Origin: Apteryx mantelli
Taxonomy: Eukaryota; Chordata; Aves; Apterygiformes; Apterygidae
Assembly: GCF_036417845.1 (NCBI RefSeq)
Contig: NC_089979.1
Span: 7,493,424 to 7,557,423, forward strand
Length of the DNA stretch: 64,000 bases
Direction: 5' to 3'
In this document: positions 50,623-61,268 of the stretch, one piece after another
Position numbering within the stretch: position 1 is the stretch's first letter
How the letters are laid out: each line of letters opens with the position of its first letter
Notes under the pieces: generated by a model
What the model saw: only the letters and a program-made list of their open reading frames with translations
Told to the model about the DNA's origin: nothing
The model's database searches: none
Program-made: the position numbers and the translations under genes

Positions 50623-53600
50623 CTGAAAGGAAACAAAAAGGTAATATTAACCTTAAGCACACTCTAGAAACAAGGTAGCAACCTAGTTCTAAATAGGAAA
50701 GACAATGCTCTTCCAAAATAGATTTCTGCCACTACGCTTGGACAATGAAGTGGCAAAATCTTAATGCTTTTAATAATAGACTAACTCCACCTAAGAGGCC
50801 ACCTACTTTTAACATATTGTGTATTTCGAGCTATTGGCAGCCACGTGCTTGGAAAAACAAGAGACAGCGTTTAATTAAACGCTGTCTCTTGTTTTAATTA
50901 AAAAAACACTTGCTTATACAGAAAAAACAGTACAGCTATCCCTACATACTTAAATTTGTGACCTTAAAGAAAGCTCCAGGAAGGACCTCTGTTAAGAATC
51001 AAAGCATCCAAATAGGACTGTGCAACTGACTTATGTAGCAGCCTCTTAATTTTGGACACTAAATTCAATATTCCTGCATAGACTACAGATGGGAAAGGCA
51101 ATGAAATTGCCTAGAGATAATGTTTGCAAGAAATGCATCTTTTACTTCTTTTGCCCTCTGTACACACTTAAACTCGTAGGATTTTAGCATTCAGCACATT
51201 AGATAAGACACTACTGAAGTAAGGACTGCAATATTGCTCTTCCCAAAATAGCACTAGATTTAAATACCAAGTTGAAGAAACCACATTAACTCCAGGTGCA
51301 AGCCATACAGGAATTTGAACAAAACAAATATGACAATGACCTTATCTTTTCCTTGAGAAAGATGAAGTGTGGAAATCCAATGAACTGTCACTAATTTAGA
51401 GTTTGACAATACATCTGAGCTAAACAAATGAGGACTAAAAATGATGTTTCCTTTGTATTGATCCCTAGAAGTCATATGATGAATTAGGAAATCCTATCCA
51501 AATCTCTCAGGCCTCAATGGATATTTGGGGTATCTCATCCAGTTTCACAAAATAAGCATATCTGAAGATGACACTTTTCATTGGACTGGGTCCCTATTCA
51601 AATCAAGCATCAGCTTACAAATGTATAACAGGAACTAGAATGGTGTCTTCAGAATATATGAGTGTGCATCAACCTGGCAAAATAAGGGTAAAGTCTCAAA
51701 AGAACATCATTTCTCCTGGGAAAACACATCCCTTCAATGAAGACTCAAAACAATCAAACCAACTACTGGAATAAGTTAGGTAGGGAATACCCAAATGATG
51801 GATTGTTTTGTAGAACACACCTCCAGTGATTCAAAGCTGACAGCTTTCTAGATCTCAGAAGGAAAGCCTTCCACAGCAGGAGCAGCCAAGGACATCCTTG
51901 AAACTAGAGAGATGAAGCTGTGAATTTCCTGTCTGTTGAAGTGTTTTGGGAGGAGGTTGTTGGATTTCAATAGCATTTTTCCTGTCATCTGAAATTGCTT
52001 CTAAGGAAAACCAGGCAATCTACCATCAATACTACCTCACCATTGCCAGATCAACAGATATGATTATTTCCCCACAACGGTTGGTGGAAATGCGTCTGAA
52101 TGTTTTGATGCATAAATGAGTCTGACAGCCTACTGGTGGCCTACGGAGAGAAACAAGGTTTGTTCTAAACGCTTGCAAGGAAACCAAGGGAAGTGGTCCC
52201 ACTTGAAAAGTAAAGAGATCATCTTCTCTTCGAATAATTCATTGTCCCGAAGCTAAAAATTAGAATCGAATTTTAGCATTTTCTTTCCCATTTGATAAGG
52301 ATATGGATTTTCCTTGATGAGCAACACACTAAACCCACAAAACCATTGCCTCCTGGCAGTTATGAACAAGCACTTTATTACTTATTGATGCAATACACAG
52401 ACATCTGTTAACATCACAGACATTGATCAACAGCAGAAGCAATCTCAGACAATTCGCTCTGTTCCAGAACATTTACATGACATTTGGTCTCTTCTCGTAG
52501 GATCTACGAACTGTGAACCATCCATCCCAAAGAGGGGGTCCTAAACTTAGTATGCACACATCAGTGACAGCAAATGAAGTAGAGGATTGAGATTAACCTT
52601 TTCCCTTACATTTTAGGAAAGCTTTGCCACTAAGGTATCCTTGGAGAATTCTAAGCAATTGGTCCCATTATTCACACTTCTATTAACTGTTTTACTAAAA
52701 AATTGATCATGAAAGAAAAGGTGGAAACAGACTACTCTACTGAAGCTATGGTATATCTGACTACTTGTAGACAGAAGCAAAGGAACAAAGTAAACCTGAA
52801 ATAGGAAGAGTCTTATTAGGCCAACAACATCCAGCAGAATGAAAGTAGAGTGCTTGGGAGAAAGGACAGACTTATATTTTGTATCAGACTTAAGTGTTGA
52901 TAGTATTATTGCTTCTCTTCCATAAAAATTTTGCAGAGAGCTATTGCTTATCATTTTGTATTGTAATTTCAGTAGTAGTGAGTTTGAGCACCCTATATTG
53001 TGATTTTGCTCAAGATGACACTCCTACTTCTAAGCTTTGAATATAAAAACTAGATATAAAATATCTTTCTAGGTAGGATTCTTGTCACTTAGGTTTAACA
53101 AGATCAACCTAAGCAGTCACAGTGACCATAATCTGCTAAAATAGATTATCAGTTTTTTCTTTTTATTCCTGTATTTAGTTATAAAAAACAAAATTATATT
53201 AAATAAACTGCATGCAAAACATGCTGCAAAAATAGAATAAGACCCGCTTTCAATGACTTGTTCTGTTGAGAGATAAGAGATCCAAATTCCAAAGCATTTG
53301 TTACCATGGACAAGTCCCTTAAAATAACAATTATGCAGGGGCAGCTCAAGTATGTTTCAGAGCTTTCACTTAATTAGGCCTGACATACTATTTTCTCTCC
53401 ATCATACAATATTTGAAAACTTTCCCTTCTAGAAGGTTACAGATAAGGTTAGCCAAGGTAAAATATTTTAAGATTAAATCCCACTATTGGAATATTTTGC
53501 TAAATTTGCTTCTGAAATACCAGACATTTTATGGCTTCAGTGAACATTTTCTCTAACCGTATTTAGTATCCATGAGAAATATCCTCAGCCATCTGACACA

Positions 53601-56600
53601 TTTCAGTACTATAAAATATCATGTTAACTTGAATGAAAATAGGTATTTTTACATTTATAATGGAGGCACAGAAGAAAGAACTTTGTTATGGAAGAGCTGT
53701 GTATACTTAAGTACATCCTAGATAATCACTGACAGGCATTGCTATAAGGATTTCTTTCTACAGAATACACAAAAATCACACCTTCATACTTTTCCTGCTG
53801 AGTTTCCGACACATTTCAGGTATTTATTGAGGCTTCCAAAGTATTTATTTTTATTTAAAACCATTTTTCTTCATAAAGACGACAGCATTTGAGTTATACC
53901 TACCAAATACAATATACTAGCCTCCCCCCCCCCAGAGGTATGAATACCTCTTCATAAGAGTAATTAGTAATCTATAAATAGTGTCAGTTAACTAATGAAG
54001 CCGTATTTGCTCTCCTACCCCAAAAGAAAAGCCCCAAATCATTTATCTTACGGACAGAAGCATTTTGTTTCCATTACTCATTATTCGACTATTCAGGAAA
54101 ACCTAGAAAATTAACTCTGAGATTTAGTCAAATATGCTCTACAGTTTATGTTTACAGTACAAAAAATACAGGAAAAAACATACTGGTCTGAAAATCCTAC
54201 AGTCCTCTTAAAACTGCACACCTTTTCCACAGCACATTTGAAATAAAGAGAATACCAAGAGATATTGTCCTGATTTCTGCTCATTTCAATTTTAAGAATT
54301 TCTCCAAAATAACAGAACAGGTCGAATTACAGGAGAGATCTTCTGAAAGGTATATGAAAGGGATGCGTTTCGTAAAATAGCTCAAGCCCGGATCGCATAT
54401 CCTTTGTTAAGCAGGTCTGCAGGAATCACGAACTGTCTTGGAGAAAGTTTGTGCCGACAGTTGTCCCAGTGATGGTGTCTGCAGTCGATGTAAATCCCGA
54501 GAGCGGAGAGCAGCACTGCTACCAGTTATTGTTCAGTTCAAAGGGAGAAAGTTTTTCATGGACAAAACTAAAAGCAATGTGTAAATATGTACCCTTCAAA
54601 CATATTAAAGAGCAAGTTACTGTCACAGGTCAAAAGCTAATGAAAGCAATGAGAGCAGTCTTGGCTGAAACTTCTACAGCTACCCAACACATTACAAATC
54701 ATGGCAAGTCTTGCTCGTCTGCATTTCTTCCTAATTATTAAGTACTTTAAACATAGCCTTGTTCATAGAGAATAGGAAATGGTGGCTTTAAATTATAATC
54801 TGCTGGCAGTGACAATGACAGACTAGTACTTGGCCCTTCTTTAGGTGGAATTAACAATGTTTCAAAGAGAACAAGACAGAAGTAGGAAGAAAAAGAGGAT
54901 AAAAAGTTCATTTTAACAAAAAAAACATTTGCAGTGTTGGGGGGAGGGGAAATCAAATCAATAAGAAATTAGTTTCCCAGCTCTCCTCAGCCAAGTAAAT
55001 ACATCCAAGGAAAAAAAAAATTAAGGCTGTTATCACTACCACTAAAAGGCTGTTTTTCCTCATCATTCTCTGAAATTAATACTTACAACAGTAGCTTATC
55101 ACAGAATACTGGTGGAATGCTTTCTGTTTAGATAAACTATCGCATCCAAAAAATCTGTATACAGAGACTGAGTAAACCAAAGGGGGAAGAAGGAATGAGA
55201 CTACATCAGCATGGTGCAATAAAGAATATTTTTGGCAAATTAGTATTCCAAAGGGAAGGAATAGCCATTCTGCTGTGCAGAAGGAACATCTCCCCATCAC
55301 TCACTCAACAGGAATATAGGGCAAACAGAACGATTATGGGCAGCTACTACCCTCTAAAGTCTGAGTGAAAATATTAAGGACTTTAGCAGCAAATATGCAC
55401 AGACTAAGCTCTTATTTCATAGATTTTCATCTGGTTTCATTTAGGAGCCTAGTGCACTTTCAGCCAGAACAAATAAGATAAGTGGAGTAAGAGAGAAGTA
55501 CAAGTGTATTTTATCTTCACGCATCTTTGAAAAGAAAAAAAGGGGAAAAAAAGAGTAGCTAATGAATATAGGCAGTGACATTTAAACCAGGCAAAAAAAG
55601 AGTTTGGTTTTCTACATACAGTGGCAGGAAAGAAGTGTCAGAAACCAGAGAAGGACTTGTGCTCCTGCAATAATACCATGTCACAGAATGGTCAGCTAAG
55701 ATTAACAGTTTAAATTTTGCAATAATTTGAGAAGGAAATAATTTAAAAAGACATTATAGGGTAAGTTTGAACTTCAACATATACAGGTGGAAAAACAAGC
55801 TTTTCAACCTTTCCTTCAACAAAAGCCTTCCACTGGTTTCACAGCCACAAAGAGATGTCTGAGAAAATGACATTTTTCCACTCTCCCCACAAAAAGGCAA
55901 ACAGCTAGGAAAATGTAAAAAAAAAGTTTGAAATGAAACAAAACAATAAATTGAGGGATTAACAGCAACTTTTTAAATTTTTTTTGCTTGACCTATTCAG
56001 CTAGAAAGTTTCATGAAAATATCAGAACAAGAACATTCTGATATCTGTAAAAAAACTTATTCTGAAAACATTGAGATAAAATGTTCTGATATTAAGAACT
56101 TGCTTTCCTCTCCCCTGTTCTAACCAGAAGTATTAACCGAATTCATCCTGAATTAAAGAATAGTTTTAACCCTTCTGAAATGTCAAGGTTCGGTATATTA
56201 AAAAAATTCAGAGGATTTAAGTGGAAACCCACAGCATTCTCCACAGAGGTGGAGAAAAATATCATTGTTCCTGCAGGTCCTAGAGAATGAAGTTACCTCA
56301 AACCCTTCTCTAGGAACAAAATAACTCCACATTCAAAGCAACCAAACAAAAAGACATCTAAAATTAATTTGGTTAAAATTGTTGCAAGTTATTGGGAACC
56401 GATCAATATTCAGAAGACCAAGGTAAGTTAAACAAAACATGGTGTGGATCTTGCAAAGTGAGATTATAATCATACTGGAACTCAGTCCAGAGAGAGTTTC
56501 TAGTCTTTTCAAAGTCTTATGATCTCTGTACTGACCACCACTTTGCTTAACTTCCCCCTCCCCCCTGAGGCCTCCCAGCCTTTTTCCCCACTGAGAAAGG

Positions 56601-59600
56601 TTCATTTGTAAATAAAAAGCTTTCCCCCCCTTATTTCCCCTTTTTGGTATAGATCTTCCCTATTCAGCCAAGAACAACGAATGAGCAAATGAGTGTGAGA
56701 CAAATGAGAAAAAAGTCTACTTTAAAAATAGGTTACCCTGCGAAATCAACATTCTCTTAATAGCTCCAAGAAAAGGCCTTCAGAAGTGCTTTATCCTCAT
56801 TTTCAGCTTTTTCCAGTATCTTCTACATCTGATCTCAATGAGGAGATAAGAAAGGATCCTTATAAGTCAGAATGGTGTCTTAAAAGGGTTATCTTTAAAG
56901 TATCAAGTCAACTAAAACAGACTCCATATAGACTGCAGATGCCCCCAAACTAATGTTAAAACACCTAATTGGAGAAATCCACCTAATCCAACAAACAGAG
57001 TATAATACTGGGGGAATGAAAAAGTGTATTTGTGTCTTAAACAGCAGCTCTTTAGGTCCTGAAGCATATCCCCCTGCACACAGAATCCATAGTACTAAAC
57101 TCACCCACGATTTGGCATTTTCTCATAAAAAGACAGAAAAAGGGATATTGTTTCCACTTTTGGCCAACATCCAGCAACTGCAGAATTCAGGCTGAATGCT
57201 CGAGATCAAAACTGAATTACTTTTCCGTGACAGAATCTGAACCAGCTTTTGAGGAAGACACATTAAACAGCCTATAGGTTATTCAGCAGAATAGCACTCA
57301 CCTGTAAATAAAAGACTCTCCGGCTTCATTCTTTACAGTAATGGATGCATTCGTATTTTATAAACAGCCACAGAAACATGAACTGGAGTCTGAATTTCTA
57401 TCTTTTGTCATTCACCCTAAATATCACCTGTGAGCATGCCCCCCCCCCTTCCTCCAGTTCTCCCTCCAGATTTGTAAGGATTCCCTGCAAAACATAAAGG
57501 ACCAAAATCACTTCTTCTGATGCTGTGTACACGAGAACAGTCAGTAGCCTGGTGGTCAGCACACCCTCTCCAGAGACCTGAACTTTAGTTAAAGACATAT
57601 AGCATCACATCTTCTGTTGATTGTTCGGATGGGATACCATTAGCCAGAATATTATGGTAACATCTTTCAGGCCCTTTCCCATGAGATATGGGGATAGAAT
57701 TACAAAATACTTAATTGTGAAGCACTGCATTGTCCACCACCAGCAACAACATAGTTCCGGAAATATCCAGAAACATGTTTCAGGAACTACAAATATTTAA
57801 AACTTAGCAATTTCTAAATTTTAGGCTCTTCCAAAATCAGAGTAACTGAATGTTGATTTTAAAGATTAGATTTTGAAGGTTTTCAGCATATGTTACACAT
57901 CTGAGCATTCTGTGCACCCTTCCTCAAGTGGGTATCTTCAAATTCAAAAAATGTTGGCCCGTAATTGGAAATAGTACATAATGTTTTTTCAAGTTAAAAT
58001 TTAACATTAGAAAGGATCCCTAGGACTAACTGGTAGACATTTCATCTTAATTAAATTTCTTATTACAGAAGGCAATCTCATTAAAGCATTCTAATTGAAG
58101 TATCAACTGTTAGAAGTTATACATGTGGTCAGCGCATTAGGAAAATCTGCTATTAAGGTAACCCTTGTCTGAACACAAAAACAAAACATCAATAAAATAG
58201 CCAGACAAAACTAAAGCTCTGCCACCATTTTTTTCCACATACTAAGAGGAACAACTGGAATTAATCGCTTTTCAAAGTAGTGGTGAAGCAAGTTTTGGCC
58301 ATAGCTTGCCAGTTTGCTGACCTTTATTTTTCAATGCAGACACTCCCCCAACGCCACAACAACAGGTTCAAAAGCCATGTTTTAAAGACGAATCCTTGAT
58401 GCCTATCTAGAATCCAGCCATCAGCTTGGATAAATCTAAAATTCCATTTAACACATTGACTTGACATGGAATCCGCACAGATGTTCAAAATACAAAATTC
58501 AAATATGTACAGAATATTACCTTTATGAAGTGAAAATATCAAATAAAACTAAACTTAAAGTAAAACTTCTGAAATGTTGCTGCACCGGTAATTTAGAAAA
58601 AGCCTCAAAGGTTTGAAGCTGGTGGAAGAGGACAATAGCAAGAGGCAGAAAACCTCAGCTAGGCAGTAATTTAGGATGAACTCTTAAGTTCAAACTTATG
58701 TTTGACTGAATATTGGTTATGCAATAGACACTACAGAAACCAGTGAGCGACTAGCATACTACAAAGCTTTCTGCTTCTTGAAGATTACAGAAAAGTTTAA
58801 AATCTCCAGCTAGTAGTTATAAACAATTTCTATCTCTTATTTTAATAGAGTTCTATCAACTTAAAAATACATGGAAAATATTTTATTATACATTTAGTTT
58901 GACCCAGTGAACAGAAAAGCATTCTCTTATAATTAAGAAAACAATGTTTCTCAGACTATCTGTAAATGCTCCAATAAATCCGGGGAGCACCTAATGTTTT
59001 CCCTTATCCAGGTATTATAAAAAATAATTCTGCCCATGCTATGTATGTGCTACTAAACTTTCTCCTGACCTGAGTGGCTTGAGAACATAAGTAGAAGGAG
59101 AATCAGCAGATGTAAATGAAAATCAGGAATTCTAATCACATAAAACAAAGAGCAACAATGTTAGAGCAGTAGTTCTGAAGATGGCTGGCTATAGAGGCCC
59201 TTTTTTCCTATTATCTAAGCTGATGCTACAGCTTCATGGATCCTTGTAGGCTTTCTAATCCTCTGCGGAAAAGTTCTAAAAGATGCTCTGTAACCTCACT
59301 GGATATGCCCGTCCGCAGCCCTGAAACTATATGCACAGAGATGTTGTTAAAATAACTATGATCCCCACAACCTCATTAATGGTCTCATTCTATAGGGATT
59401 TCAAATTGTGACACTACCCTGTTCAGATATTCAGGTTTGGAAACCAGTGCTTAATACTTGCCTACTGCTAAACACCTATTAGTAAGGAACAGACAAACAT
59501 TACTGATGACTCTTACCACATTACTGTAACTCATAAAATGTACAGTTAAGGCACTTTGATAATGTACTACAATTGGGTGACTGGGAGAAATATCATGCAT

Positions 59601-61075
59601 CCAGTTTAATATTTGACACACCATACACTAATGTTTCGTGTTCTAGCAAAATTTTATTGTAACGAAGCTCCATTTTAACAAAGGAGACTCAGAAAATATG
59701 GTAATCTTAAAAATGGATCAACTAGCACTACTTTATCAATTGTTTTAAATCTATATATCCCAGTTCAGATACCTTGTTTGGATCCAGTGATCCAGTTCTA
59801 GGGAACTTTTTTTTAAGAAGTTATGTAGCATAGTACTATCTTATTTTCTAATCATTCTCTCAGAAGTTAAGAGTGTATGATTCAATCAGCTATCCATTAT
59901 TACCATGCCATACACTATGTCTGCTACCTGCATGCATATAACTCGAAATCACTAAAACAAGTTTATTTTCTACCACATTGCCACTTTTTACAGTGTAGGC
60001 CTTTGGAACAGGTCCTGACAAGAAGTTTAATGGAAGTACAATGCTCTCGAAGCAATTGGCAATAACCACCTACTTGCAGTACCCACCTTGACCAGTCAGT
60101 CGAGTACAGGCAGAGGATATTTAGATACATTGTTCAAGTACAAGTTCTCATAAGATTGATAAACTGCATTAGCTTCTTCTGAATTGTTCAGGTTTATATA
60201 AGTGTTCACGCTTATGGCATTAACCTTACTTCTCCATGAGCCTATGAATGTTACTTAGGAAACTCAGATTTCTGATCAAAGGAAAATGGTTGAGATTTGA
60301 TTTAGGGTGGATGGGGGTGGGGGAAGAGAGAAGAGAGGTTAGGAAAGGTTTTGAGAGAAAAGCAAAAGTTTGAACACCACCACTTTCTTGAACAGGAACT
60401 CCTTTTTTGCTAGTCTGAATAATAAAGACTAAGTCTTGACAACAGCCTTGGCTGTAAAGCTTTAAGACTTAAAATCAAAAAATGTATTTGAAATCGTTAT
60501 TAAGATTAAATCCATTTTTATGAATATAGCTTTGATTTGGTAAGTTTTGTTCATCCCACTGCTCTAAGTTTTATTATGTTACAAATCAAGATAAATATGT
60601 AAGGCTTATTGAGAAATGGCTATATAATTGTTAAAACTTTAGGATTGCATTCTGAAGCTTTGATAAAAACACTTTGTTAAATTGTTGAACAGTTATTTGA
60701 CCATAAATATGACTCTAGAAAGAGGAGCAGAACATCATTCTCCCAGCTTTAGTTAAGAATTAAAAATTTACTGCAATTTTTGCAAAGCAAAAACCTAGCA
60801 TAACACACTTAGGTACATAACTATTTTGCCCAGTGCACTGCAAATGTCTTTATCTGATCATACATAAGCCTAATGTTTAGTAATATGAAATAGTTCATCA
60901 TCAGGTCTGGAAAGGTGGTGAGAGATTGCCACGTTCTCTGTAGATTCAAGGTGCAAGACTTAATTACACACTAATTAAAGAGATGCTACCAAGAGCTGAA
61001 GTGATAATTGGGATCATCCCTTCAAAATCAATACATGTGTAGTATGTCAACAGCTCTGAGAAGAGCTCAACTTAC
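50623..61075 (-). other. KHDRBS3: KHDRBS3 intron, about 10.5 kb
   Basis: This is a phase 0 intron with donor GTAAGT (61075-61070) and acceptor TTTCAG. Its notable content is the perfect 42-bp palindrome at 50854-50895, only about 230 bp inside the intron from the downstream exon. The rest is AT-rich unique-looking sequence with no interspersed repeat that I can name. The 96-codon ORF at 54451-54741 has a few CpGs but no recognisable homology. Confidence 0.9.
50854..50895. repeat. Perfect 42-bp spacer-less palindrome
   Basis: The 21-bp left arm (50854-50874) is the exact reverse complement of the right arm (50875-50895). The centre is GTTTAATTAAAC, and the arms contain ACAAGAGACAGCG. I checked the pairing base by base; symmetry breaks at 50853/50896. 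As RNA the intron could form a 21-bp hairpin with almost no loop; as DNA it could extrude a cruciform. Its origin is unknown. Confidence 0.95.
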
Positions 61076-61268
61076 ATATTCGCCATAAGTCTCCTGTGCT
61101 GGCGGTGGTGGAAGGGGTCGATAGCCTGCAGGTGGAGGTACTCCTCTTGTGCGGGGTGCCAGAAGTCCACGGCTACGACTGACTGGTCCTCTACTGGGAG
61201 GCACTCCTCTTGGTGCTGGTGCCCCTCTTGGTACTCCTGCTGGTGGCGGAGGGACTCCTCCACGGCCC
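61076..61268 (-). CDS. KHDRBS3: KHDRBS3 internal coding exon: RG/proline-rich segment
   Basis: KHDRBS3 is a STAR-family (Sam68-like) nuclear RNA-binding protein that regulates alternative splicing. This 193-bp exon encodes part of the low-complexity region after the KH domain: an RG-rich stretch beginning GRGGVPPPP, then [22 protein letters not shown] and [12 protein letters not shown]. In this family such RG repeats are methylation targets and the proline runs bind SH3/WW domains. The acceptor reads TTTATTCACAG|GGGCCG and the donor TAT|GTAAGT. The exon starts on the third base of a codon (phase 2) and ends on a codon boundary (phase 0). The order [31 protein letters not shown] fits KHDRBS3; KHDRBS2 has a different arrangement and ends in EAYEEY. 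The polypyrimidine tract before this acceptor is weak. It is much more GC- and CpG-rich than the surrounding intron. Confidence 0.95.

Noticed and set aside
50448-50660. Minus-strand 70-codon ORF covering the 83-bp exon
   Set aside because: Different frame from the KHDRBS3 coding frame and runs across both splice sites.
54451-54741. Plus-strand 96-codon ORF in a slightly CpG-containing part of the 10.5-kb intron
   Set aside because: I considered a processed pseudogene, but no family is recognisable and there is no poly-A tail or target duplication.
32598-61075. Clusters of UAAA motifs (T-STAR/Sam68 binding) near exons, as evidence of autoregulation
   Set aside because: A few UAAA words occur near the exons but no dense cluster stands out from the AT-rich background.
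61072-61263. Second minus-strand frame over the KHDRBS3 193-bp exon (63 codons)
   Set aside because: Shadow of the real frame; only the frame ending in YGEY joins the downstream exons.
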